NCBI GenBank assembly: GCA_964585305.1
Contig: CAZPDM010000009.1
Location: forward strand, 1 to 64,000
Direction: 5' to 3'
Length of the DNA: 64,000 nucleotides
Source of the DNA: CAZPDM01 sp964585305
GTDB taxonomy: Bacteria; Planctomycetota; Uabimicrobiia; Uabimicrobiales; JABWCH01
Below, piece by piece: positions 8,032-17,479 of this stretch. Position 1 is the stretch's first letter, and every line of letters begins with the position of its first letter. The translations under genes and the position numbers were made by a program. The notes below the pieces were generated by a model. The model was not told where the DNA came from. It saw only the letters and a list, made by a program, of their open reading frames with translations, and ran no database searches.

Positions 8032-10485
8032 ATGTCTTTTCGTCGCATATTGACAAAATTATGGTCAGGATTGAAAATGTCGGGCGGAAATAATGCCGTA
8101 CAAGCATTTTGGTATTCTTTAAAAAAACAAAGTTGGGATAACCGTTTTGTCCATCGTGATCCTCCTCGGTTTTCAGGATGTGGCAAAATTGTTGCAGGAA
8201 AAAAAATTGATAATGGGTTAGAAGTGGAATTTAAAAATAAAAAAGTACAAATAGAATTTCTCGCTGCAGATTTAGTAAGAATAACGTGGGGGATTCCTTC
8301 TAATTTTCCCAACTATGGTATTTGTAAAACAGAATGGCCTAAAGTAACATTAGAATATCAAGAAGGCTTACTATCATGGAAGGTTGAAAGTAGCGAAATG
8401 CGCATAGCTGTGAGCTATGATGGAATGATCAAATTCTTTGATAAAGCCGAGCATCTTTTGTTATGCCAACTTTCTCCTGAATTTTCGCCGTTAGGGTGGC
8501 GACAATGTGCGATGATGCAAAAACAAGAAGCCTTTTATGGATTGGGAGAACGCTCCTGTGGTTTGAACTTAAAAGGACGACGTTATCGCATGTGGAATAG
8601 CGACCCTGGTGGTATTTATTGGCCAGGAGATGATCCATTATATCTTTGTATGCCAGTATATATGGGGCATCATGAACAAGGAAATTATTTATTATTTTAT
8701 GAAAATACCTATAATGGTTGGATTGATTTAGGAAGTAGCGATTTCGATAACCTAACTGAAAAATATACGCCTAATTATGTAAGCGCAGAATTTGATGATG
8801 GACAATATCGTTATTATTTTATTCCAGGCCCAGCAAAGCGATGTTTGGAAAGATTTACGGAATTAACAGGTCGTCCGGAATTGCCCCCTCGTTGGGCTTT
8901 AGGCTATCATCAATCTTTAGTAGCTTATGATAATGAACAAGATTTAGAAACTTTACATCAAAATTTTTTGCAACACAAATTGCCCATCAGTGCAATTCAT
9001 CTAGATATAGAGTATATGGATGGATTTCGTGTTTTTACAATTGACTCAGCACGTTTTCCTCATTTTAAAGATATTGCTCAAAAATTATTAGAAAATGGCT
9101 GTCGTTTAATTGCAATTGTGGATGCAGGCGTTAAAGATGAGTTTAATTTTTGGGTATATCAAAATGGGTTAAATCATGAAGTTTTTTGTGCTATGCCAGA
9201 CAGAACATTAGCTTCTGGACCAGTTTGGCCAGGTTGGTGCGTTTTTCCCGATTTTAGTAATCCTAATACACGATCATGGTGGCAGCAGCATTATCCATTT
9301 CTTATTCAAAATGGAGTTACTGGTTTTTGGCATGATATGAACGAACCAGCAATTTTTAGTATTTGGGGAGATCCTACGCTACCTTTAGCTACACAACATT
9401 CCGTAGATAATCAACGTGGAGATCATCGTTCTGTTCATAATGTTTATGCTTTATTAGAAAATCGCGCAGGATATGAAGCTCTTAAACGAATATGTCCTGA
9501 GCAACGTCCATTTATACTTACCCGATCTGGGTGGGTTGGTATACAACGTTATGCTTGGAAATGGACAGGTGATACTGCTTGCACTTGGGAAAACCTTAAA
9601 GCTACAGTTGGGGCTGTACTCGGAAGCGGATTGTGTGGCATTGCATATAATGGTCCAGATATTGGTGGATTCAATGGTACTCCCTCTTCTGAATTATATT
9701 TGCGTTGGTTTCAATTGGCTGCTTTTCTTCCATTTTTTAGAGGGCATTCTGCATTCATCACTCCTAAACGCCGCCCCTGGGATTTTGGAGAGCCATATCT
9801 TTCCTTAACAAGAAAATCATTATCTTGGAGATACAGGCTTCTTCCATATTTTTATACTTTAGCATGGCAAGCTAATCAAACAGGCCTTCCTCTTGTGCGT
9901 CCGTTATTTTGGCAATACTCAGATAAAGAATTTATTGGATATGATGAATCTTTTTTATTAGGAGAAAATCTTTTGGTGGCTCCTATTTATAAAGAAGCTC
10001 TACGCCAAATTTGGGTAAAATTGCCAGAAGGAGGATGGTATTCTCTAGAAAAAGAAGAACTTTTTGCAGGTGGAAAAAGTGTCCAAATTTCTGTAGAATT
10101 AGCTTCTATACCTATTTTTGTAAGACATGGGACAGTATTGCCATTAGAAGAAAATGAAATACTAAAACTGCATATCTATCCCCCAATTGTTGATAAAGCT
10201 ACTATGACAACCTCATTATATAGCGATGCTGGGGACAACTATGGTCCTAGTCGTGTAGATCAATTTCAACTTAATCGCCAAAATGATATGCTTACTTTAA
10301 CATGGGCAGAATCAGGAAAATTCCAATGGGGATATAAAAATATACAAGTTGTTATACATGGGATAGAAAGTTGGAAACAAACTCAATGTGATGGGCAAAT
10401 TGAACAATTTCAAAAAGACACTCTTTCTATAACCAAATTCCAAAAATTGCAATGGATAGGATGTCAATGGAAACAACCTATTTAA
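8032..10485 (+). CDS. Glycoside hydrolase family 31 alpha-glucosidase
   Basis: The 817-residue protein hydrolyses, or transfers from, alpha-glucosidic bonds. The N-terminal beta domain (to about 250) is followed by a TIM barrel. The nucleophile Asp435 lies in GFWHDMNEPA and the acid/base Asp514 in WTGDTACTW. AYNGPDIGGFNGTPSSELYL, LPFFRGHS and the WRYRLLPYFYTL helix are also present. C-terminal beta domains follow (SIPIFVRHGTVLPL). All catalytic motifs are intact. There is no signal peptide, so it is probably cytoplasmic and acts on imported oligosaccharides or storage glucan. AGGAG stands eight bases before the ATG. A DUF4291 gene follows after 18 bp, apparently in the same operon. Confidence 0.95.
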   Translation: MSFRRILTKLWSGLKMSGGNNAVQAFWYSLKKQSWDNRFVHRDPPRFSGCGKIVAGKKIDNGLEVEFKNKKVQIEFLAADLVRITWGIPSNFPNYGICKTEWPKVTLEYQEGLLSWKVESSEMRIAVSYDGMIKFFDKAEHLLLCQLSPEFSPLGWRQCAMMQKQEAFYGLGERSCGLNLKGRRYRMWNSDPGGIYWPGDDPLYLCMPVYMGHHEQGNYLLFYENTYNGWIDLGSSDFDNLTEKYTPNYVSAEFDDGQYRYYFIPGPAKRCLERFTELTGRPELPPRWALGYHQSLVAYDNEQDLETLHQNFLQHKLPISAIHLDIEYMDGFRVFTIDSARFPHFKDIAQKLLENGCRLIAIVDAGVKDEFNFWVYQNGLNHEVFCAMPDRTLASGPVWPGWCVFPDFSNPNTRSWWQQHYPFLIQNGVTGFWHDMNEPAIFSIWGDPTLPLATQHSVDNQRGDHRSVHNVYALLENRAGYEALKRICPEQRPFILTRSGWVGIQRYAWKWTGDTACTWENLKATVGAVLGSGLCGIAYNGPDIGGFNGTPSSELYLRWFQLAAFLPFFRGHSAFITPKRRPWDFGEPYLSLTRKSLSWRYRLLPYFYTLAWQANQTGLPLVRPLFWQYSDKEFIGYDESFLLGENLLVAPIYKEALRQIWVKLPEGGWYSLEKEELFAGGKSVQISVELASIPIFVRHGTVLPLEENEILKLHIYPPIVDKATMTTSLYSDAGDNYGPSRVDQFQLNRQNDMLTLTWAESGKFQWGYKNIQVVIHGIESWKQTQCDGQIEQFQKDTLSITKFQKLQWIGCQWKQPI

Positions 10486-10503
10486 ATTTAAACAGAGAAA
10501 AAT

Positions 10504-11091
10504 ATGTTTAACTCAAAACGTATCTGTGCAGACTTTGATAGTCAGGGAATATATGTTTATCAAGCCTTTAATCAATCTATTGTAAAGGCCGCTTTAGAAA
10601 AAGGAACATTTGGAGAAGGCTTTTCTTTAAACCGTATGACTTGGATAAAACCTTCTTTTACTTGGATGCTTCAACGTTCACGTTATGCTACTAAGCATAA
10701 TCAAGAAGCTATTTTACGAATTCATATTAAACACGAAGGTTTTTTTAAAATTTTACAACAGGCAGTTCCTACATCCTATAATGAAAAAATTTTTTCCAAA
10801 AAACTAGATTGGAATTATGCACTGTCGCATTCAGAAGTAAGATACCAATGGGATCCAGAACGAGATTTATATGGAAAAAAGCTACAGCGTCGGGCAATTC
10901 AGCTAGGCTTAAAAGGTAAAGTTGTGCAAGATTATGTAAATGAATGGATTATTGGATTAGAAGATTATACTCCTTTAGCGCGTAAGATTTATCGAGCAAT
11001 ACGTTGCCATGAAAAAACATTTCCGCAATGTCCTGAAGAAATAGAATATCCTATTCCTATAAATTTACAAAAAGTTATGGGGTATGATTAA
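10504..11091 (+). CDS. DUF4291 family protein
   Basis: The 195-residue cytoplasmic protein carries the DUF4291 hallmarks: an early YVYQAFNQSIVKAAL, then RMTWIKPSFTWMLQRSRYAT, KHNQEAILRIHIKHEGF and the SEVRYQWDPERD segment. The family is widespread but has no established biochemical function. It follows the alpha-glucosidase gene by 18 bp and ends at a strong bidirectional terminator, so it looks co-transcribed with that enzyme. Whether the link is functional is unknown. The ribosome-binding site is weak (AGAG). Confidence 0.85.
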   Translation: MFNSKRICADFDSQGIYVYQAFNQSIVKAALEKGTFGEGFSLNRMTWIKPSFTWMLQRSRYATKHNQEAILRIHIKHEGFFKILQQAVPTSYNEKIFSKKLDWNYALSHSEVRYQWDPERDLYGKKLQRRAIQLGLKGKVVQDYVNEWIIGLEDYTPLARKIYRAIRCHEKTFPQCPEEIEYPIPINLQKVMGYD

Positions 11092-11097
11092 AATAAA

Positions 11098-11134
11098 AAG
11101 ACGCGATTTCCTTAAAATATGGAAATCGCGTCTT
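11098..11134. terminator. Bidirectional terminator
   Basis: A 14-bp perfect stem (11098-11111 with 11121-11134) has a 9-base loop, with A-rich sequence on the left and a run of T at 11144-11151 on the right. It lies between two convergent genes and can end both. Confidence 0.85.
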
Positions 11135-11158
11135 AAAGTTACATTTTTTTTGAAATAA

Positions 11159-12709
11159 CTATTGTTGTTCTTCCAAAGGTTTTTCTGCTCCAGAATCTGT
11201 TGGAATTTCTGCAGTTTTTTCTGTTGAAGTTGTAGAACTCTCTTCCTTTAGAGTTTTTTTCAATGCTTTTCTAGGTGTTGTATATTGTGAATATAACATG
11301 ACCATTGTTTTCTTAAGAGCCGGAGTCAAATTTGGATCTTGAAGAATAACTTCTTTTGCATCTTTTATTTCTTCATGTTTAATTGCTTCGGCTGCTACAC
11401 TAGAAGATTGCAGTTTCTTTTCTAATTCTGTGATCCGTTCTACATATTGTTGAATCATTTCTTCTTTATCTGCAAGTTTAGTTTGAAAGGTTCTTAGTTC
11501 TGTTAATTCTTTTTCATATTCTTCTAGTTTAATAAGTTTTTGTTCTAAACTCTTTTTCTGTTCTTCTGTAGTCTGTAAGATATTTTCCATATCTTTTATA
11601 CGTTCATTTTTACGTTTGATCTGTTCTTCTTTTTCAAGAATTTTTTCTTCTTTTTCTGCAAGTTTTTTATCTTTTGCAGCAAGTTTTTCTTCTTTTTCAA
11701 GAATTTTTTCTTCTTTTTCTGCAAGTTTTTTGTCATTCTCTGCAAGTTGTACTGTGAGTTCTTCTATGCCAGTAGGTTCTATAGATGCTTCAGAACTTTC
11801 ATTGGACTCTTCAACAATTTGGTATTCTTGTGGAATTTCAACACTCTCTAAGAGATGTAACAATCGTTGTAAGTTCCGAATGCTTTGGCTACGTAATTTT
11901 ATATTTTGTTCGTAGCTATGTTTAATCTTCAAAAATTCATTTTGCATTGTATCACGTTGCTGAACTGCTTCTTCTGCCTGCTTTGCCGTATTTTCCAATT
12001 CATTTTTATATTCTTCTAATATCATCATATATTGTTCTAATTTTTCTTTATATTCCTGTGCATTTGCTTTTTCTTCAAGAAGTTTGTTGCGAGTCTGATT
12101 ATGCTCTTTTTGTTCTTTTTCTAAACGATCTTCGAGTTTGCTATTTGTGGAATTAGCTTGAGATAAATTTGTTGTTGCTTGTTCCAATTCATCATTCTTA
12201 GCAAGAATATCTTGCTCTTTTTCTTTAAGAACTTTTTGGAAATTGGTAATTTCTTTTTCTCTTTCTTCAATAGCTTGATCTCGATTGCGAATTTCTTCAC
12301 GCAAATCTTCTATTTTTTGATCTCTTTCTTTAATAATCTGGCTTGCTTTAGCTAATGATGTTTTACTATCTTTTAATTGATTTTGTGTATCTGCAAGTTC
12401 TTTATCTTTTTTAGCAATAATATTTTCTTGTTCTTTAACTTTATTGTAAGTAGATTGAAAATCTTTTTCTTTTTCTTTTATAGTGGTATTCATCAATTGC
12501 AATTCTTCAGTTTTTCCTTTAATGGCTTGATTGGCTTTTTCAATCTCAAGTTTTCTTTGCATATCTTTTTTCTTTGTTAAACTTTTCATAATTAACATTG
12601 AGAGCAGAGTGCCGAATATTATGCCACCAATTCCACTAGCAATAATACCATTAACACCATTTAAGGAAAGTTCTTCAATTATACTTATCAAAATTGCAGA
12701 AAAAAACAT
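11159..12709 (-). CDS. Membrane-anchored coiled-coil protein, function unknown
   Basis: The 516-residue protein has one hydrophobic segment near the N-terminus (about residues 22-45, IIASGIGGIIFGTLLSMLIM). About 400 residues of almost uninterrupted heptad coiled coil, rich in Lys, Glu and Gln, follow. A 21-residue unit (KLAEKEEKILEKEE) is duplicated, visible as a 63-bp direct repeat at 11624-11669 and 11687-11732. Residues 450-516 form a short helical segment and a Ser/Thr/Glu-rich tail. GGGAG lies six or seven bases before the ATG. It is transcribed after the pseudokinase gene. A scaffold or tether role is likely; no family was recognised. Confidence 0.8.
   Translation of the reverse strand: MFFSAILISIIEELSLNGVNGIIASGIGGIIFGTLLSMLIMKSLTKKKDMQRKLEIEKANQAIKGKTEELQLMNTTIKEKEKDFQSTYNKVKEQENIIAKKDKELADTQNQLKDSKTSLAKASQIIKERDQKIEDLREEIRNRDQAIEEREKEITNFQKVLKEKEQDILAKNDELEQATTNLSQANSTNSKLEDRLEKEQKEHNQTRNKLLEEKANAQEYKEKLEQYMMILEEYKNELENTAKQAEEAVQQRDTMQNEFLKIKHSYEQNIKLRSQSIRNLQRLLHLLESVEIPQEYQIVEESNESSEASIEPTGIEELTVQLAENDKKLAEKEEKILEKEEKLAAKDKKLAEKEEKILEKEEQIKRKNERIKDMENILQTTEEQKKSLEQKLIKLEEYEKELTELRTFQTKLADKEEMIQQYVERITELEKKLQSSSVAAEAIKHEEIKDAKEVILQDPNLTPALKKTMVMLYSQYTTPRKALKKTLKEESSTTSTEKTAEIPTDSGAEKPLEEQQ
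11624..11732 (-). repeat. 63-bp direct repeat inside the coiled-coil gene
   Basis: Two nearly identical copies (11624-11669 and 11687-11732, offset 63 bp) encode the doubled KKLAEKEEKILEKEE unit. The length keeps the reading frame and the heptad register (21 residues, three heptads). Confidence 0.8.
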
Positions 12710-12755
12710 AAGTTTCTCCCTTTGGATTCAGCTTGAATTTTATAAGCTTTTAAAT

Positions 12756-12782
12756 GGAAAAATCTGCATTGCAGATTTTTCC
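12756..12782 (-). terminator. Stem-loop between pseudokinase and coiled-coil genes
   Basis: A near-perfect 27-base palindrome (12756-12768 with 12770-12782) starts GGAAAAATCTGCA. It lies nine bases past the pseudokinase stop, 47 bases before the next start on the minus strand. It may be a partial terminator that lowers expression of the downstream gene. Confidence 0.6.
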
Positions 12783-12790
12783 TATTACAA

Positions 12791-15632
12791 TTATTTCTCT
12801 TCTTCTTTTTTGGGACTAGGAAATTTAAACGGTTTCAATTTTGTACTTGGCCGTCGTAAGTTTAATTCAGATGAATCTTTTTCAGACTCTTCTGACAATA
12901 CAGATGCTAACGGGTTATCATTTGGTTGGGGGACTTCATTGGATGATGGGCTAGTTTGTTCATTTGCTTTGTTTTCTGTACTTTCATTAGTTGTTTTAGA
13001 CTCTTGATTTTTAGATTCTATATTTTCATTAGAAGTTGCTTTAACTTCTCCACTTTCATTTGAAGCTTGTTTAAATGTTCGTACTTCTGGCTTATCCGTT
13101 GGTTTAGGCATCAATTCTGAAAGATCGCTGACTTTTTCAATAGGTTTTTTAAAAGAAATTACTTTATCGCTAGGTTGTAATTTGGGGAACCTTCCACTAG
13201 GTTTATTTCCCTTAGATGTATGAGGAGGCAGTTCTAAAGAAGGTTCTTGGGTTTTCTCTACTTTAGGAGTATGAGGAGGCAGTTCTAAAGAAGGTTCTTG
13301 GGTTTTCTCTACTTTAGGAGTATGNNNNNNNNNNNNNNNNNNNNNNNNNNNNNNNNNNNNNNNNNNNNNNNNNNNNNNNNNNNNNNNNNNNNNNNNNNNN
13401 NNNNNNNNNNNNNNNNNNNNNNNNAGAAGACTCTTGGGTTTTCTCTACTTTAGGAGTATGGGGAGGCAATTCTGAAGAAGACTCTTGGGTTTTCTCTACT
13501 TTAGGAGTATGAGGAGGCAATTCTGAAGAAGGCTCTTGGGTTTTCTCTACTTTAGGAGTATGAGGAGGCAATTCTGAAGAAGACTCTTGGGTTTTCTCTA
13601 CTTTAGGAGTATGGGGAGGCAATTCTGAAGAAGGCTCTTGGGTTTTCTCTACTTTAGGAGTATGGGGAGGCAATTCTGAAATTTCACTGGTTGTTTCTGC
13701 AACTGATTTTGCTGACAATTTAAAGAAATTTGCTGGTTTAATATTTGCAGACTTAATATTATTTTGCAAAGAAGAATCTTCTTTTGTCTCTGAAGTTGAT
13801 GGCTCTATCTCAAAATTTTGTTTTGGAATTTCCGTCTTTTCTGAAGTTGCAGCTGGTTTTTCTAATTTAGGAAATTTAGGAGATATTTTTTTAGGCCGTG
13901 ATATTGCAGCAAATTCATCTGCATTTTCTGGAGTTATTGTAGAAGTTGAAGTTTCCTTTTCTTCTTTAGAAAAAGAAGTACGATTAAAAGATATTTCAAA
14001 ATCCTTCTCTTCAGGCAAAGATGGTACATGTTCTTGTATTTCATCTGGAATTGCAGTTGGTTCTGCTTCGATAGCTTCTTCCCAAGAAGGATCATGTTCT
14101 TCACCGTTTTCGTTAACCGACACAGCTTCAATCATATTGGATAATTCTGCTAATTCGCTTTCATTATTAGTTATCTTTGGTGCAATTCTAGCAGGCGATC
14201 CAGAAAGAGATTTGCTAATTTGATTGCGAATTTTTTCAAATTCTTCTTGTATATATGGCATGTTATCTACAGCTATTGGAGACATTTTGGTCTTAAATTT
14301 TTTGCAAGCTGTATCAATAATAGTTTTTAAATCTTCATAAAAACTGTCTCCGCGGCATGCTAATCTAATTTCATCAGCAAAAGAAATAGCAATATCATGA
14401 ACAATTTCTTCTGCGATTCTTCTGCCACGTTGTTGTTTAATTAACTCTACAGAACGTTCCATTTCTGCTTGTGATTCAGTAGGTTCTTCATCTTCTTGTG
14501 GTTCTAAAAGAGGCTCATTTTCCTCTTCTTGTGTACTTGGTTGAGTGTTATCATTAGCTGGAGTTGATTCTATTTCCACAGGTTGGTTATTAACTGATAA
14601 ATTTTTTTCATCTGAAATTTGATTGGTGTTAATTTCTGCAGAAATACCTAATAAATCTCCTAATGTTGTCCATATTTCTTGAAATGTCTGACAACGATTT
14701 TCAGGTAATGGTTCAAGCATTTTATAAAGAATTGGAATAATATCAGCAGGAATTTCAGCATTCTTGTTTTTTAAATTAGGATAATCTCCATCATTATGTT
14801 GTTGAGAAATATCTTGTGCAGATGTTCCTAAAAAAGGTAAGCTGCCTGTTAACATTTGGAAATATACTAATCCTAAACTATAAATATCAGAACGAACATC
14901 GCTTTTTTTCTTCTTCCACTGTTCGGGAGCTAAGTATTGGGCTACTGTTGTTGGTATATTATTATCCACAATTGTTGCTTGTCCGTTTTGCCAAAATATA
15001 TTATTGGGTTTAATATTTTTATGAGAAATTTTTTGTTGATGTGCAGTATGTAAAACTAAGCTTATTTGATATGCAATTTGGCTAGCTTCTACTATATCCA
15101 TTTTTCCTTGAAGGAGATATTTATCAATTGTTTCTCCAGGAATAAATTGCCGAATAACAACATTTTCTGATATGTCTATCCCATAAACCTGTCCCCAATT
15201 TGCTACTTGGAAATTTTTTGCTTTTTCAATTTGGGAAAGTATTTTATTGCAGAAAATTTTGTTTTTTGCTAGTATCCCATCAAAATATTTTAGGACACAT
15301 TGGCCTAATTTAGGATGGGTAGCAAGATATGTATTTCCTATGGCACTTTTTCCAATAAGTTGTTCTCTTGAGCATTCTTGAATAAAAATTTGTGGAACAG
15401 AGGATTCTTGATTTGTTACACTACTTATAATATTTTGAACTTCTTCAAGAAGTTTTTCTAGTACATTCTTGGAAATTAGGTTATTATGACTTAAAATATT
15501 TGCTAAACTTACTAGTTTTCCTTGGCTTTCATATTGATAAAGTAAACATAAAGAGGGATGAATATCTTGGCCAGTCATTAAACCTTGTTCTAAAATCAAC
15601 TTTAACAAAAAAGTATCTTGATGGGTGGGCAT
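12791..15632 (-). CDS. Pseudokinase-like protein with a Pro-rich tandem repeat, split by an assembly gap
   Basis: One gene runs from the ATG at 15632 (AAAGG nine bases upstream, favoured over a GTG at 15638) to 12791. The 100 N at 13325-13424 break the frame artificially, because the same repeat continues on both sides in two frames. Residues 1-90 are a helical domain; 90-330 form a protein-kinase fold. The VAIK-type Lys115 is kept, but HRD reads HKN (Asn206) and DFG reads DNN (223-225), so phosphotransfer is unlikely. A helical domain and a Ser/Glu/Pro-rich region follow. Next comes a 17-residue repeat (ELPPHTPKVEKTQEPSS) with at least seven visible copies, and then an acidic tail ending SPKKEEEK. 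It probably acts as a binding scaffold. Confidence 0.8.
13205..13675 (-). repeat. 51-bp tandem repeat containing an N gap
   Basis: Units encoding ELPPHTPKVEKTQE(P/S)S(S/L) occur head to tail on both sides of the 100-N run at 13325-13424. Keeping one open frame requires the true gap length to be a multiple of three, so the 100 N are a placeholder. Copy number is unknown. The two copies distal to the gap differ slightly (TCTAAA for TCTGAA on the plus strand). Confidence 0.9.
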
Positions 15633-15803
15633 AAGCACTCGCCTTTAACTAAAACTCGAAAAATTCGTTAGCTATTCAAACCAGGATAAACATTTTACCA
15701 TATTTTATATATTCTGTCAAAAATGTTTCCTTGCTTTGTGATAATTTAGATAATTTTCTTTAAAAATATGAAAAATTGTTTATATAGAATTTTGGCGAGA
15801 AAA

Positions 15804-15826
15804 CTACGAAGTCTTTAGCTTCGTGG
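15804..15826. repeat. Short imperfect palindrome upstream of ybeY
   Basis: An 8-bp stem with one G-T pair (15804-15811 with 15819-15826) encloses the loop TCTTTAG. The surrounding ACTACGAAGTCTTTAGCTTC text resembles the subterminal hairpins of IS200/IS605-type elements, but no transposase or TnpB gene is nearby. It could equally be a 5' leader hairpin. Confidence 0.35.
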
Positions 15827-15872
15827 ATGAATTGACTTTATTGATTGAACTTATCAAAGTTGGAGAACTTAT

Positions 15873-16319
15873 ATGAAAATTACTATAACTAACACACAAG
15901 AATTTATAACAATAGATGAAGAAAAAATTCGTAAAATTTTATTATCTATCCCTAATATTACCAAAAAGTTTCGTCTTTCTGTGGTTTATGTGGACGATGC
16001 TGAAATAACAAAATTAAATGAACGATACTTAAAACATGAAGGCCCTACAGATGTTTTAGCATTTCCTTATGATAATCAGGAAGGTGAAGTTATTGTTTCA
16101 GCCGAAACAGCTTTGCGCGAAGCTACAGAAAGAAAAGTTGAGCCAGAAGGCGAGTTGGTACTTTATACAGTACATGGAATTCTTCATTTGATGGGACATG
16201 ATGATCATACAGAAGAAGAGGCTCGTATTATGCACGGGATTGAAAAAAATATACTTATATCATCTGGATATTCTTGGCAATGGGGCGAAAATGAGCCAAT
16301 GGCTAAAGGAGAGGAGTAA
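15873..16319 (+). CDS. ybeY: Endoribonuclease YbeY (16S rRNA maturation)
   Basis: The 148-residue protein carries the zinc-binding motif of the family as HGILHLMGHDDH near residues 109-120, plus ALREA and the earlier TDVLAFPYD segment. YbeY is a single-strand-specific endoribonuclease needed for 16S rRNA 3'-end maturation and ribosome quality control. The usual length is 150-160. GGAG stands seven bases before the ATG. Its stop codon is immediately followed by the ATG of fcl (TAAATG), whose ribosome-binding site lies within the end of ybeY, so the two are translationally coupled. Confidence 0.95.
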   Translation: MKITITNTQEFITIDEEKIRKILLSIPNITKKFRLSVVYVDDAEITKLNERYLKHEGPTDVLAFPYDNQEGEVIVSAETALREATERKVEPEGELVLYTVHGILHLMGHDDHTEEEARIMHGIEKNILISSGYSWQWGENEPMAKGEE

Positions 16320-17252
16320 ATGCAAAAAGACTCTCTTATTTATGTCGCCGGACATTGTGGGCTGGTAGGAAGTGCTATTATCAGAATATTGCAAAATCAA
16401 GGTTTTAGCAATATTCTGACCCAGACACATGCTCAATTAGATTTAACTCGGCAAGTAGATGTGGAAAAATTTTTCAATAAACATCATCCTGAATATGTAT
16501 TTTTAGCTGCGGCAAAAGTAGGTGGAATTTGGGCAAATAACCTACATAAGGCAGATTTTATCTATCAAAATTTAATGATTCAAAGCAATATAATTCATGC
16601 TTCGTATCAGAATGCTGTAAAAAAGTTGCTATTTTTAGGAAGTTCTTGTATTTATCCTAAATATGCTCCTCAGCCTATAAAAGAAGAATGTCTATTAGAT
16701 GGGAAGTTAGAACCCACAAATGAACCGTATGCACTAGCTAAAATTGCTGGAATAAAAATGTGCCAGTCTTATAATTTCCAATACCACACAAATTTTATCT
16801 CTGTAATGCCAACAAATTTATATGGTCCACAAGATAATTTTGATTTAACAACATCTCATGTTCTTCCAGCGTTAATCAGAAAATTTCATGAAGCAAAAAT
16901 ATCTAATACCTCTGTTTTACTTTGGGGATCAGGAACTCCTAGGCGAGAGTTTTTGCATGTAGATGACTTAGCTGCTGCTTGTATATTTTTAATGGAATCT
17001 TATAATAGTAGTGAAATAGTTAATATTGGAACTGGTCAGGATATTACTATTGCAGAGCTTGCTAATATAATCTGCAATATTGTAGGATATACTGGAAATA
17101 TAGAATGGGACTCCTCCAAACCAGATGGCACTATGCAAAAACTTCTTGATATTAGCAAAATTCAATCACTTGGTTGGAAAGCAAGTATTTCTTTATCAAA
17201 TGGAATCAAAGATACTTATCAATGGTATTTAAACACCTTGGAAAAAAAATAA
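16320..17252 (+). CDS. fcl: GDP-L-fucose synthase
   Basis: This is an SDR-family epimerase/reductase that converts GDP-4-keto-6-deoxy-D-mannose to GDP-L-fucose for cell-surface glycans. The 310 residues hold the NADP-binding VAGHCGLVGSAI at about 8-19, LAAAKVGGIWAN, the catalytic Ser in FLGSSCIYP, the YxxxK pair in EPYALAKIAGIK, and NLYGPQDNFD. The C-terminal REFLHVDDLAAA and the TMQKLLDISKIQSLGW end are typical. The Gly-rich loop reads GHCGLVG in place of the usual GHxGMVG. It overlaps no gene and starts directly after the ybeY stop. No GDP-mannose dehydratase gene is in the window. Confidence 0.93.
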   Translation: MQKDSLIYVAGHCGLVGSAIIRILQNQGFSNILTQTHAQLDLTRQVDVEKFFNKHHPEYVFLAAAKVGGIWANNLHKADFIYQNLMIQSNIIHASYQNAVKKLLFLGSSCIYPKYAPQPIKEECLLDGKLEPTNEPYALAKIAGIKMCQSYNFQYHTNFISVMPTNLYGPQDNFDLTTSHVLPALIRKFHEAKISNTSVLLWGSGTPRREFLHVDDLAAACIFLMESYNSSEIVNIGTGQDITIAELANIICNIVGYTGNIEWDSSKPDGTMQKLLDISKIQSLGWKASISLSNGIKDTYQWYLNTLEKK

Positions 17253-17324
17253 TATTATAACATATTATTATATAATGTTTTATAAACTTTTTTATAAAAA
17301 AAAAGAAAAAAAATAATTTTTTTC

Positions 17325-17353
17325 TTGGCAAGACTATTTTTCTATGCTATTAT
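17325..17353 (+). promoter_or_regulatory. Strong sigma70-type promoter with extended -10 for the pseudopilin gene
   Basis: TTGGCA (17325-17330) and TATTAT (17348-17353) are separated by 17 bases, and TGC precedes the -10 box, making an extended -10. It would give a leader of about 120 bases ahead of the ATG at 17480. An overlapping TATACT at 17351 is spaced 20 bases and is less likely. Confidence 0.65.
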
Positions 17354-17479
17354 ACTAAAAGCCATTTATGATCGTCTCTAAGGATTTCTATAACCAAACA
17401 GTAATAATAATTATACTAAATCATGGCTAGCTGGATATAGAAGTCCAAAGAGCAAAAAAATTCTCACAGGAGAAAATGT

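Noticed and set aside
11616..11915. Ser/Phe-rich gene opposite the coiled-coil gene
   Set aside because: It is the complement of Lys/Glu-rich coding repeats (TTC/TCT runs) and has no independent support.
12791..13114. Separate small Ser/Glu-rich gene
   Set aside because: The same frame continues upstream through the repeat to the gap; it is the C-terminus of the pseudokinase gene.
13205..13675. CRISPR-like or mobile 51-bp repeats
   Set aside because: Units are contiguous, multiples of three and coding (17 residues), inside one long gene.
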